Shown: one piece after another, positions 1-11,560 of the stretch
Layout of the letters: the number at the start of each line of letters is the position of its first letter
Numbering within the stretch: position 1 is the first letter of the stretch
Source of the DNA: Nectonema munidae
Lineage: Eukaryota; Nematomorpha; Nectonematoida; Nectonematidae
Direction of reading: 5' to 3'
DNA: 64,000 nucleotides
Assembly (NCBI GenBank): GCA_030549495.1
Contig: JAUIRK010001006.1
Coordinates: 603,501-667,500, forward strand
Translations under genes and position numbers: made by a program
The notes under the pieces: model-generated
What the model was told of the DNA's origin: nothing
What the model saw: only the letters and a program-made list of their open reading frames with translations
Database searches by the model: none

Positions 1-264
1 TATATTTTATACTGATTTCATATTAGATTAAGTTTCAAGGTAGGTGTAGAGTGAGGTGTACACATGATCAAGAAAGCAGAACTGCACCGCCTGCCTCAAA
101 TCATGAGCAAGGTTTCATGTTGAATTCCAATACAACACATTTCGCTTTAAAAACGTATACCTAGATAACCTTTAAGCCTAGAAAATGCAGAGCCCATTAA
201 TGAATGCAAAACTTCTATAATTAAGCTCCTTTTAAGAAGAAGAAGAAATTTATTTGAAATTCAA
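1..264. other. No gene seen
   Basis: This AT-rich edge of the window shows no convincing coding stretch, RNA gene or repeat terminus. It lies beyond the 3' end of the minus-strand LINE that follows and may be old intergenic or intronic DNA. Confidence 0.4.
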
Positions 265-268
265 TTAA

Positions 269-397
269 CCCGTTAACGCCCAATGTCGAATATAGTCGAC
301 TTTACAAAAATAAAATCGTCTGCGTTTATCAATGCTCTTTAATACAAATCTTCTGCTTTACATTAGATATCATATGATTATTCTGGTCGTTAACGGG
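269..397. mobile_element. 129-bp TTAA-flanked MITE (piggyBac-type ends)
   Basis: A short element begins CCCGTTAACG and ends CGTTAACGGG, a perfect inverted repeat of its ends. It is bordered on both sides by TTAA (265-268 and 398-401). TTAA target duplication and a CCC...GGG terminus are the hallmark of piggyBac elements. It is far too short to code and contains CG-bearing palindromic pieces such as GTCGAATATAGTCGAC. It shares only the CCC start with the larger TTAA elements elsewhere in the window, so it is probably a separate MITE family. Confidence 0.6.
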
Positions 398-559
398 TTA
401 ATGAATACAATAGTTCATCTTTAACATAACATAATTTATTAAGCAAATTTGCCTGTAATGATCGCATCAATTTAAGGAAAAGAATAACTAAACTGATTGA
501 GAATAATATAAGTGAGAATTATGGAAAAAAGGTTAATATAAGAAAACTAGGATATTGCG

Positions 560-2116
560 AGTTACTAAGCTAGGAAGGAGTATACATCTTATCTTTCCAG
601 AAGTGGTCAAGGCGTTGCTTGAAGATGTTTAAAGTAGGAGGGAGAATTCACTACATACGCGGGAAGGCTGTTCCAGTCGTTGATCATTCTGTTAGAAAAG
701 AAGTTTTAGCGGAAGTGCTTTTTGTGTCGGCTTTTATAAATTTGTACTGATGAGTTCTTTGAAATCTTGAAGAAAATGGGGGTAGGATATCACGATTAAC
801 ATGAATGTTTTTATTTATGATGTTAAATACTGTTATCATGTCGTTTCTTTTATATCTGTATGACAGAAGTGGTAAGGACAGAGTCTGCATTTGCAATCGT
901 TCTTTATAGTGCAGTTCTTTGAGGCATTTCATTCTTTTGGTTATATGTTGCTGTACTTTCTCCAAAGATTTCATATTTTTTATGCAGGTAGGTTGCGCTA
1001 TAACATTACCGTACTCAAGGATGGGTCGTATCAAAGCTTTATATATAGGTTTAGCTATCTCGGGTTCAATGGAATATAGAGTAAGCTTTCGAGATGATTT
1101 TTGAAAATTGAGGTTTAAATTTGAGAGAATCATCAATAATAATTCCTAACTCGTTAATTTGTGCTGTACGCTTAATATTATAACCACCTATGTAGTAAGT
1201 GACGCTATTATTTAAACCAATTTGTAAATATAACATTTAGAAAAGTTTAAATCCATACCCCACGTGTGACACCATTGGTATAAAGTAAAAAGGTCGGCTT
1301 GGAGTTGTAGTTTAGATTTGTTAGTTGATTCAGAGTACATTTTAAGATCATCAGCAAACAATTTTAAGCGAGAACGAACTTGGGTATGCAGATCATTTAT
1401 GTAAATGTTGAAAAGTAGTGGTCCTACCTTGGATAACACCACTAGTCACTCTACTTGAATTTGATGTATGGCCAAATTCACGGTGACAAACTGGGTTCTA
1501 TCGGTCAAGAAGTTATCAATCCAATTAATAGTTCCAGAGTTAATGTCATAGGCCTTCAATTTACTGAGTAAATAATTATGCGGAACCTTGTCGAATGCCT
1601 TTCGAAAGTCAAAGTATAAAACATCAACCGTGTCATTATTTTCAAGGAGATTAGTAACATCATCATGGAACTCCAATAATTGTGTTACAGTAGATTTCTT
1701 TTTCAGAAAACCATGTTGGTTAGTGTTAATCAAATTCTTTTCTTCCAAATAAAAAAGAATATTATCAGCAACTATAGATTCAAGCACTTTTGACAGGACG
1801 GAAGTTAAACTAATAGGCCTGTAGTTTGAAGGAAGCTCGGGGTCGGAACTTTTATGTACAGACACAACTAATGCAGATTTCCAAGTTTGGGTATGACTCC
1901 TTCTTTTAAAGATAGGTTGAATAACTTTGTTATAGGAAATGCCAAATCTTGGGAAAGTTCTTTCAGAATATATGGGTGCAAATTATCAACACCAGGTGAT
2001 TTGTCGCCGCCGAGAGAGCTAAGTTTCTGAAATACAAGTTTTTCACTGACTACTACATCTTCCATCGGTGAGTAGTGATGATAATTGGGTAATATTTTTG
2101 GAAGATGGGTTTGAGG
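560..2116 (-). pseudogene. LINE (CR1/L2-like) reverse transcriptase, 3' part
   Basis: The minus strand encodes the reverse transcriptase and C-terminal part of a non-LTR retrotransposon ORF2. Reading from 2116 downward one sees the RT entry motif (SPGVDNLHPYILKEL), NYRPISLTSVLSKVLE, the first catalytic aspartate in DVLYFDFRKAFDKVPH, the tail of the PQG block followed by GPLLFNIYINDL, and the catalytic FADD box (LKLFADDLKMYSES). The 150-residue C-terminal section (684-1136) has the RPILEYGNVIAQP block typical of CR1/Jockey-type LINEs. It is broken by frameshifts near 1866, 1440 and 1200, so it is dead. Its 5' part continues at 5130-5865 on the far side of an inserted DNA transposon. Confidence 0.85.
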
Positions 2117-5100
2117 TAGGGTGTTCCAAGCTTCAATGGTAAAAAATAAAGTTTCTCATTTATCAGCGCACATATGCTCATAAGAATCTCCTGTGTAAAA
2201 TAAGTATTCACTTGAATTTTCAGAAAATTTTAGCAACAAATAGTCACCGCTCAATAGAAAAATATTTATTCATTTTTTTCTATTTTTGATTTTTAGACAT
2301 TAAACTGTTCTAGTTTTTTGTTATCTCTTAAAAATCTTTTTCTTACTTACTTTGTCACTTTTTTTTTTAAAACTAGCAAGAGCACAAGGAGGGTAATAAG
2401 CTAAACGTCTTAAAAATACTATTTGTAGTCTTTTTCCAATGATAGGTAATTTGGCACGTAATATGTTTTAGCTACAAACAGAGAGAAGATTGCTAGCGAG
2501 TGTTATAGTGATTTGTCTCTTTTTTTTTAAATCATGGTCAAACTTTTCATTTATAACATATTTCCTTTTTTATTTTTTCATTTTATATTTTAGATATAAA
2601 TTTTTTTGTTTAAAATGTCAACAAGAAGTCAAGAAAACATCTTTCTGATTGGTATTCTTGTTGAATCAGATTTTAAGGATTTCAAGCAACTTCCAACCAA
2701 AAAAGATGTGATGAAAAGATTGTTTTACTTTATAAAGAAACTCCAAAAAACAGTAACAGAATCTTGTTGTTTTATGGCGAGTGAGGTTATCAAAATATGG
2801 GAGATTGCTAGTCTGCCTACATCTCATAAACCGTTCATAGTAAAAAAAATTCATTCCCTGTATGAAAAACATGAAAAATTAAAGAAAAACAAAAAATGTA
2901 AAAGCAGAACACAAATTATAAAAATAACAGAGTTTTGTAAAGAACTCGAAAAATTATTTGACATCTCACATTCAAACTTTACTTCTTTAATTCGTAATAA
3001 AGAAGACATGAGTTTTTTTGAAGATCAGAAAGGTCTGAGGAAAATGTTTATTGGGAAGGAAGATAAAAACTTCTTAAAAAAAGCATTGAAATTATCAAAA
3101 AGGAACGAGTATTATAAGAAATGTATTCAGGATAACGAGAAAATCTTGGAAAGTACTTCGATTGGAATGAAAAACGACATTTCTTCATCTTCTGATAGTG
3201 AAGAACATGATATTTCTGAAAATGCTCCCATTTCTTCAGCTGATAGTTTTGTGTCTTCTTCACATGATACTAAAAGTTTTGAAAACGCTAAGAAAGTAAT
3301 AGAAAACGAAGACTTTATTGCTGCTTTGGATAGAACTGGAACTTCTACAAGAAAGGCTCTTCATCTTGTAACACCGGCTCTAAAAGCTGTAGGTTTTAAT
3401 GTGAATACACTGACGCTATCTACATCATCTTTATATAGATCAAGAAAAAAAGTGCGGTCAACAATTGCTCAAAAAATAAAAGAATCTTTTAATCCTAATA
3501 CTCCAATGATAATACATTTTGATTCAAAATTGCTACCGGATAATAATAGAAGTAAATTCGAGCGTGTTCCCATTGTTATATCAGGCAAAAATGTAGAAAA
3601 ACTTCTTAAAATCCCTAAATTGTTACGTGGAACTGGAGAATCGATGGTAAAGAAGTTTTGAAAACATTAGAAGATTGGCCAGCTTGCTTACCTTGGATTG
3701 CAGGATTGTGTTTTGATACAACTGCAAGTAATACAGGAAAACACAAAGGAGCGTGCTCAATCATTCAGAATGGAGTTGATCACCGTTTACTCTTCTTTGC
3801 TTGTAGACACCATATTCATGAATTGATGATTGCTGCAGTAATGAATATTTTTTTTGTTTCTAAGGGTCCAGATATTACTTTTTACTAGATTTAAATCAAA
3901 ATGGTGCGAAATTGACCAAAGTTCTTTTCAACCGTTTGAAATAAACAAAATTTCTCCTGATGCTTTTGATGATTGGGTTTACCTTAAAAGAAAATAATTG
4001 AGTACATTTTTAGAAGAGCAGTTAGTGAAAAAACAGGTCAGTGAAGATTATCGAGAATTTTTGGAATTATCCCTGATATTTTTAAGTGAGCCTTTGGTTC
4101 GAAAGTTTAGATCTCCTGGAGCTTACCACAGAGCTCGTTGGATGGCGAAATGCATTTATTGTATCAAAATATATTTATTCAGAAATGAATTTAAAATGAA
4201 AGCTAATGAAGTTAAGAATTTGAGAAGAATTTGCGTTTTTATTGTTACAGTCTATGCTAAATTCTGGTTTACTTCTTCACACGCAGCAAATGCTCCAGTC
4301 AATGATCTTAAACTTTTATGTCTTTTGGAGGATTACCATAATGTTGATTGTAGTATTGCAAAGGCTGCTATTGGTAAAATGAGAAGACATCTTTGGTATC
4401 TTAGTGAAGATCTAATACCATTGGCATTTTATTCGCAACTTGTCAACCTAGAAGAAAAACAAAAAATGCTGAATAATCTTCTACATAAAGAACCTTTGAA
4501 AGGTGATGGAAGACGTTTCGAGTGGAAAGGATCCTTCAAAAATATGCGAATTGAAGAGTTTGTGACAAAACGATCGAAAAATTTCTTTGAAGCTCTGAAA
4601 CTTCCTTTTCCAGCTTTAGGATGGGAAGATATCACAGGAACAGTTGCTAGCATAAAAGTTGTGAACGACATAGCATAGCAGAAAGAGCAGTATCGCTAGC
4701 AACTGATTTTAGCTCAATGCTTACCACAGAAGAAGACGACAAACAATTTCTTTTTCAAGTAGTGGAGTACCACAGGAGTTCAGTTGGTCATCCGGGTAAA
4801 AAGGCATTAAAATAGTTTCAGCTTTTGATAATATCAATAAATAATAACCTTCATCATATACTAATTACTTCTTATCCTGTTGGTTACATCTAAAAAAAAG
4901 AAAACTTTTCATGGATATCTGAACCAATGTCATTTACTAACTACTTTTTATTCTGTTGTTTACATTTGAAAAAAAGAGGACTTTCCATGGATTTTCATAC
5001 TTTTTGAGCTGTGGGTAAATAAGAATTTCTGAATCTAAAACTTTGTTCAAATGTTTTTTACGTATAGGAGACATAATTCAAACAGTGTTTCACAAAAAAT

Positions 5101-5129
5101 GAAAACTTTTCATTTTTTGGAACACCCTA
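2117..5129 (+). mobile_element. hAT-like DNA transposon, TIR TAGGGTGTTCCAA, nested in a LINE
   Basis: The element starts TAGGGTGTTCCAAG and ends TTGGAACACCCTA, a perfect terminal inverted repeat of at least 13 bp. The flanks GTTTGAGG at 2109-2116 and 5130-5137 form a perfect 8-bp target-site duplication, the length used by hAT elements. Removing it brings the two LINE halves together, so it inserted into that LINE. It is about 3.0 kb long and carries one transposase-like gene on the plus strand. Confidence 0.85.
2615..4815 (+). pseudogene. Divergent hAT-like transposase, broken
   Basis: The gene of the element at 2117-5129. An open stretch of 348 residues runs from the ATG at 2615 (a TTG-led frame starts 9 bases earlier). 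After a lysine-rich N-terminal half come a likely first catalytic Asp (IIHFDSK), then FDTTASNTG with the second Asp, CRHHIHEL, the ARW motif in YHRARWMAKCIY, and near the end NDIA...ERAVSLATDF with a candidate Glu. This order of D, D, C-x-x-H, RW and E is that of hAT transposases, though overall the protein is unlike classical hAT. Frame breaks lie near 3645, 3870 and 4675, and an in-frame stop near 3996, so it cannot make a full protein. Sequence continues to a stop at about 4815. Confidence 0.65.
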
Positions 5130-5865
5130 GTTTGAGGGTTAGTAAATACAGAAGAAAAGTACTCACTGAATGTTTCAGCAATTATGTTATTAGATTTTAC
5201 ACGATTTCCATTTTTATCAATTATAGTATTTAAGCTATGGCTTCTTTTTTTCAATACTTTTATATAATTCCAAAACTTTTTAGGCTTGTCTTTTATGTTC
5301 TTTGAAATGTTACATTCAAAGGAACGCTTTGCTTTTCTTGTTTCTCTTCTTAATTTATTTGATATTTCTTTGAGTTGTAACAACATTTTAGGATCTTTAA
5401 ACTTCATGTACTTCTTGAAGAGCTTTTTTTTCTTTTGTATATGTATGTAGTTGATCTCTTCATATACGGATTATATTTTGTTTTCTTTTTCATTAAAGGT
5501 ATAAACTCAGCAATAGCTCCGTATATAACTCTCATGAAAACATCATAAAACTCTAAAAAAGAGTATTCATTATATAGGTTCCAATTAACATTGGACAGAT
5601 ATTCTCTTATTTTGTTGTATCTTCCCTAGCGAACCTCTAGTTTGGTGGTTATAGAAGATGAAGCTTTGACAATATAAGAAAAATCGAACGTAATAGAGTA
5701 ATGATCACTACCATCCAATGCTGGTAAAATAGAAATATTTGAAAGATCAGAAGGGAAATTCGTAATTAAGAGGTCTAAAATACTTTCTCTTCCAGTATAA
5801 TCTAATCTAGTAGCATCATGAATTAATTGGAACAAGTTGTTTGAAGCTAGGTACTCTATAGTTCA
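5130..5865 (-). pseudogene. Same LINE, endonuclease C-terminus and linker
   Basis: The minus strand from about 5865 down gives the end of an APE-type endonuclease (ESILDLLITNFPSDLS, then GSDHYSITFDF with the conserved S-D-H), followed after decay by the basic linker LRRETRKAKRSFECNISKN...KPKKFWNYIK and FSEYFSSVFTNPQ that precedes the RT. It is the 5' portion of the LINE whose RT lies at 560-2116. The start of the endonuclease is missing, so the LINE copy is 5' truncated near 5865, as is usual for this class. Confidence 0.75.
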
Positions 5866-6200
5866 TCTTTTATGAGAAGTCCTTGTTATAAATTTACAAA
5901 ATTAAGGTAACTAATAAGGAACTGTGTATTTCAAGAGGCCGTGAAGCCTCTCATATGAAATAACACAAAATATGATATATAATAAAGATATCTGAAAAAA
6001 CACACACACACACACATGAAAATAATCCATAATTTATATACTTAAAAATTTGATTAAAAAAACAGATTATAATTGTGCAAGCATAAATATATAAATTGTT
6101 GATATAAATTATTTATTATATAAATATTAAATCAACTAATAAGTGTATATGATGGAAAAGAATTAGGATGCACGTGTATTAAGAAAACACGAATTACAAT
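5866..6200. other. AT-rich spacer with a short CA microsatellite
   Basis: No gene seen. A (CA)n run of about eight units lies at 6001-6016, inside otherwise plain AT-rich DNA. Confidence 0.5.
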
Positions 6201-6207
6201 TGCAAGT

Positions 6208-6780
6208 CTAACATCTGGATAAGTGTTTTCCCATTAATTCTTTTTTAATTAATTTTTTGAACAAACCCATACTCAAATGTGTGTATTCTAGTATATAACT
6301 ATTAGAGTTCCAGAAATCTGATAATTTAAACTTAAGGGTTTGGTAAATTTTCATTCTGTCATGGTTAGGTAATTTAATAATAAATTTATAACGCAAATCA
6401 TACTTACAATCGGCTAAGCTAAAATCAAGGGTATTTTCAAAAGCATCACACAAACAACCATTAAAAAGTTTGTATATGAACATGGCCGAGTTGTGCTTAT
6501 GAAGGTCACTAATTTTGAGAATATTGGAATCAAGAAACAAGTGGCTAGTATAACTTATATGATTAACGTTATAAATGTACTGTACAGCTTTTTTTTTTGG
6601 GTAATTTCGAAACTTGAAAGATTACCATGTCCCCATAATAGTATGCAATAATTTATATAGGGTAGGAAAAATGAGTTATATAATAATTTTTTAACTTTCA
6701 GAAAAAAAGAGCATTTGATAGATTTTAAAATTATGACTGCGCCTTTTTCGCCCTTCCCGTTCCAGTGCCCGGTAGCATCT
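6208..6780 (-). pseudogene. LINE ORF2 C-terminal fragment (second LINE)
   Basis: The minus strand encodes VKKLLYNSFFLPYINYCILLWG, the post-RT block of CR1/Jockey-like LINEs, then HKHNSAMFIYKLFNG and a 110-residue tail that ends near 6208. There is a frame break near 6550. The sequence differs from the LINE at 560-2116 and may belong with the endonuclease fragment at 12515-13439, since both are on the same strand and in the expected order. The right end runs into the poly-C tract at 6791 that opens the GC-rich island. Confidence 0.7.
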
Positions 6781-6784
6781 GGGA

Positions 6785-8360
6785 TGTTCGCCCCCCCCCC
6801 CCCCCCCGGCGGCAGTGCCACCTAAACCGTCCTTTATTCCTGTAAGTACATCTTTCTCTCCCTCCGTGGGCGCCTCTCTGCCTTCGGGCTACGCCACCGC
6901 TGACCACATCGACCCTAATATTTACAACACCTTTCCAAATCTATTGGCCCATCGACGAGTCAGAGTAATTCTAGAACTTTCTAAAAACAAGGAGCTCAAT
7001 CTTAAGGACGAGGTAATGTTATTCTACCTCGAAACTCTCCGCCTCTTATACCTTCTCTCCCACATGAGATCTTGGCTACTCTTAACGGCATATTAAGAAC
7101 GCACTGCGTTACCGCGTAGTCCACTTCGACGAATGTACATCATTCCCCCCTTCGCTGCTATCTATTTCAGGGATCACTCTCCCCCTGCTAGGGCTACGGC
7201 ACCTAGGGCGCGACCTGCGCCGGCCTCAAGGGGACGCGGCTCGTTTCGTCTCGGGGCCAGTGCTGCGCGCATGAAGAACACGTAGATTGACCACTAGAGG
7301 AGCAATATGGGTGGAGGTCCTCCAATGCGGACCTCCCCCTCCCCGTGGATTTCGGGTTTCCAGTCCCCCGGAGGAACTTGTTCCCGAGGTTCCCTCCGGT
7401 TTCCGCCCAGAGACGCGGGGTAGGCTCGTCTCTCCCCCGCCAGTTTCTATGGACTCTAAAGGATTTTCCATGGGGATATAGCCCTTCTAGTGCCTCATCG
7501 CCCCGCCCGGATACCGGGTGGGGTAATTCAGGTTACCCCCTCCGTTGCAGACATGCCACCCGGGTCCAACCCCTCGATACGAGGTGCCGTGGGGATACGG
7601 GCCTTTGAGTGCCTTCTCACTACCCCTAGGATACAGAGTGCGGCGTCTCCGTTCGCCCCCCCCCCCCTTTGCCGGAATGGCAAGTCAGTCTAATCAGGGA
7701 AATATCTTCCCCTGGGGATACGGTTAGGCCCCCCACTCTAATGCCCAGGTTCGGACACCAGGGTCGCTCAATATCAAGCTTACACAGGAGTTCCCGTCTC
7801 CACCCGAACCGGGCTTGGAGCCGAACTCCGCTATACAGGGCAGGGTGGTTTCACCAGTCCCCTCCGAACAACTTGAGAATCAGGGCGAGCTTCTAACGAA
7901 GCGGATCTTCCGCGCCAATCGCAATTAACACGGATCCCGTGTTTACCGTACCAGAAGGAGGATTCCTCGACGACTTGGGTTTCCCGGCGTGTATCGCATT
8001 ACCTAGAACGGGTGGACTGATTCAGTCCTATATCGACATCTCTCAGGGTTAACCCAGGAAGCCTCAGGCAGCGCCGTCCACAGCTCTTCCAGTTATTCTC
8101 CCAAGAGCCGCACCTCCTGCAGTCCAGACTTAGATTAAGATAGTGGATGGACAACCCGCTCTAGTATGGCCGGATGACGAAGTATTTCCTCCTCCATTAG
8201 ACGTGCTCCTGTCAGCTGCTCCGCCAGCAGACACAGAGCCGCAATTCACCTTCCAAATGGACGGATCCATCCAGATCACTTCGTGGGAGGGCTGCTTCTT
8301 AATACCGGCCGACCCAGGGGCACTCCTCGATTTCTACGACAAGAATAAGGAGTTATAGTC
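6785..8360 (+). other. GC-rich coding-like island of unknown origin
   Basis: About 1.6 kb is strikingly GC-rich compared with everything around it and rich in Pro, Arg and Ser codons. It is entered through a poly-C tract. Plus-strand stretches look coding: 6815-7096 (SGYATADHIDPNIYNTFPNL), 7287-7900 with repeated PWGY pieces, and 8143-8358 (VWPDDEVFPPPLDVLLSAA, ending LLDFYDKNKEL). The frames are interrupted several times. I recognise no family. It could be a foreign insertion, an old virus-like fossil or a decayed retrocopy; nothing visible decides between these, and no flanking target duplication is evident. Confidence 0.4.
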
Positions 8361-8969
8361 AACTGTAGTTACAAACTTGTCCCTTAAATCACCCTCACTG
8401 GATTTTTTAATTTCTTGAATATTTTGTTTCTTTAATCATTTTCAAGTATGTTGCATTTACCTTTATTAGTTATCTTATAAAAATGACGAAAGTTTATCTT
8501 AACCCTATTAGTGCTGGGGGCGTAAAACGTCCCCCCCTTCACTAAAAAATTAATTATAGAAAATTGGCTGAATTATATCCCTTCAAATTTTGTGACTTTT
8601 CCTAAAATCGCTAGCTGCATCTTTTAAAACTATTTTCATGGTAGTTGAATGACCCCTTCATGTCCAAAACTGTCAATCAAAATCAACAATTTTAATTTTT
8701 CAGCAAAATTTTGACATTATCTGTACTTAACCTTATAACTTAGGATCTATATTATATAATACCATGAAAATTAATAATTATATACAGTTTGGAACGCATA
8801 ACACTTTATATATTTAATTTTTTCAATAATCATGGCTACTTTTTAGAAAATGTCAATCAAAATTTTGATTGATCAAAATATATCTAATAAAATATACCGT
8901 CAAATTTTACATAAAATATATGTTTTTATACTAAATCGGTCATGCCGTTTTCATTTCTGGACTCATTTC

Positions 8970-10450
8970 TTACATTTAGGATTTGAAAATACCTATAAGT
9001 GTTAATCAAATTTGCGGTTTACTTCTGAAAATTGTCTCCAAAAACATTCCTTCACAATTTACATAAAATATATGTGTTATACTAAATCGGCCATGCTGGT
9101 TTCATTTCTGGACTAATTTTTTTACGTTTAGGATCTGGAAATACCTATAAGTGTTAATCAAATGTGGGGTTTCTTCTAAAAATTATCTCAAAAAACATTC
9201 ATTTAAATTTTACAATGAAATATATGTGTTATACTAAATCGGCCATGCTGGTTTCATTTCTGGACTCATTTTTTACGTTTAGAATGTGAAAATATCCATA
9301 AGTGTTAATCAAATTTGCGGTTTACTTCTAAAAATTGTCTCCAAAAATATTCATTCAAATTTTACAATGAAATACATATTTTTATACCAAATCAACCATG
9401 CTGTTTTCATTTCTGAACTCATTTTTCACATTTAGAGTTTTTAAAATATCAGTCAAATTTGCGGTTTACTTCTGAAAATTGTCTCCAAAAATATTCTCTC
9501 AATTTTACATGAAATATATGTTTTTATACCAAATCGATCATGCTGTTTTCATTTTTGAACTCAATTTTTACATTTAGGAATTGAAAATACCTATGAGTAT
9601 TAATCAAATTTGCGGTTTACTTCTGAAAATTGTCTCCAAAAATATTCTCTCAATTTTACATGAAATATATGTTTTTATACCAAATCAATCATGCTGTTTT
9701 CATTTCTGAACTCATTTTTTACATTTAGGATGTGAAAATACCTATAAGTGTTAATCAAATTTACGGTTTACTTCTAAAAATTGTCTCCAAAAACATTCAT
9801 TCAAATTTTACAATTAAATATATGTTTTTATACCAAATCAACCATGCTAATTTCATTTATGGACTCAATTTTTGCAGTTTCAATGTGAAAATACCTATAA
9901 TTATCAATCAAATTCACGTTTAGTTCTAAAATTTGTTTCCAAAAATATTGATTCAAATTTTACGTGAAATATATGTTTTTATAGCAAATAGATCATGATG
10001 ATTTCATTTCTGAACACAGTTTTGTCAATCAAATTTGCGGTCTATTTCGTAAAACTATATCCCAAAATATTCTCTCTAATTTTACATGAAATATATGTTT
10101 TTATACCAATTCGATCATGATAGTTTTTATTTCTGAAAGTCTGAAAATGTCAATCAAATGTTAGATTTACGTCTAATGTCTACAGAAATATTTTTGAAAT
10201 TTAAATAAAATATCTGTTTTTATGCCAAATGGAAGATGCTGGTTTCATTTTTGGACATCAGGTTTGGCATCTATGGTTTTAAAATATCTGAAAGCTTCAA
10301 TCAGATTTGCGGTTTACTTCTAGATACTGTCTTCAATATTATTTTCAAAAAAATAAAATATCTGTTTTATACCAAATCGACTATGCTTATTTTATTTCTG
10401 TACTGGATTTTGGATAATACAATTAAAAAATATCTCGAAGTGGCAATTGA
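8970..10450. repeat. Internal tandem array B, ~150-bp unit, about ten copies
   Basis: Diverged tandem repeats inside the TTAA element. The landmark TTTGCGGTTTACTTCT recurs at about 9011, 9163, 9314, 9458, 9609 and 9760, a spacing of 144-152 bp. Each unit also carries AAATATATGTTTTTATACC and ATGCTGGTTTCATTTCTG. The right-hand units are the most diverged. Copies 2 and 3 of the element hold only one to a few units, so the array has expanded here. The apparent small ORFs across it are repeat artefacts. Confidence 0.85.
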
Positions 10451-11560
10451 ATTAGTAATGTATGCCTGAAAATCAGTTCTCTAAAAAATTTTCAAAAAAT
10501 GGCTGTATATTAGGTATATAGTAAAAATATACTTTTTTTTTTGTATATTTTGGCTTATAATACTTTCTACAATCATCTTGAGTATGAAATATTTATTAAA
10601 AAAAATAAAACGTATTATAAAATCTTTTGAAAATTTGTATGAGAGAAGGAACCAAGTTGAAAACTAATTGAAAAGAGAACATGTGATCAAAACAAATAAT
10701 TAAAAAAAATATGTATCTTGACTAAATGGAAGATCTACAATGTTCTAATGAACTAGGAAGTGGTTCAATTATATAATATTAGATGCTTCAAAAAAGATTT
10801 TGACTGAAAAAGAAGTTCCTCTTTTACAAATGAAAAATATTTAAATCTATAGGTTATAATCTAGGATTACAGTTAACATTTAGCTAAGATGGGTAGGAAA
10901 TCTGAAAATTTAGAATAGGTCAGTTTTATCAAAAATGGCACAGATGCCAATATGTGAGAATTTAGCCACTATCAAGATATTTTTAATTTAAATTGAATTT
11001 GTTCATCTTTTTCCTTTTGCGTCAAAGAGATAATTTTTTATATGAAGAACGAGGACAACGTTTTGTAATTGAACAATGAACATCACGAATGATTCATCAG
11101 AAAAAAACTTTTGAAATGAGATTGGTTGAGAAATATTCAGGCCTGATAATAAAATACACGATACTGATAAAAAAAGTCTAAGATCATCAAGAAGATTCTT
11201 TAATCAGAATGCTTTGAGAGAGGAAAAAAGTAATTTTATCGTTATAAAAAATTTTTCGAAAACACATTGAAGAATATAAATTTCTAATGAAAAAAGAGCT
11301 ACCAAGAAAGGATCATCATGGAATGAATAGCAAAATTAAATACTGTAAATTATAATATGACGTAGAGACTACGAGCCGATAACGAATTTGTAGCCAAAAA
11401 GATGGAGGTCCTATCGAGTTACATAAGTTACTGTAGAATGAAATATTTTGAGTGAATTAAACACCTAAAGTTGGTTTATTAAATAAATTAAGAAAATAAT
11501 TACCAGAGAAATACTGCAAGTAGAAGTTATTTTTATGTTTATATATTTGACATTTATATA
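10451..11560. other. Unique middle of the TTAA element
   Basis: A non-repetitive stretch between the two arrays. Part of it (about 11340-11540, including GAGACTACGAGCCGATAACG) is matched in reverse complement at 28360-28560 in copy 2 and, more weakly, at 52390-52590 in copy 3. No coding sequence is apparent. Confidence 0.6.

Noticed and set aside
7226-7727. Several overlapping open frames on both strands of the GC-rich island
   Set aside because: High GC lowers the number of chance stops; the frames overlap each other and none is recognisable, so they are not called as separate genes.
9732-10469. Small plus-strand frames with repeated motifs
   Set aside because: They are translations of the ~150-bp array-B units.
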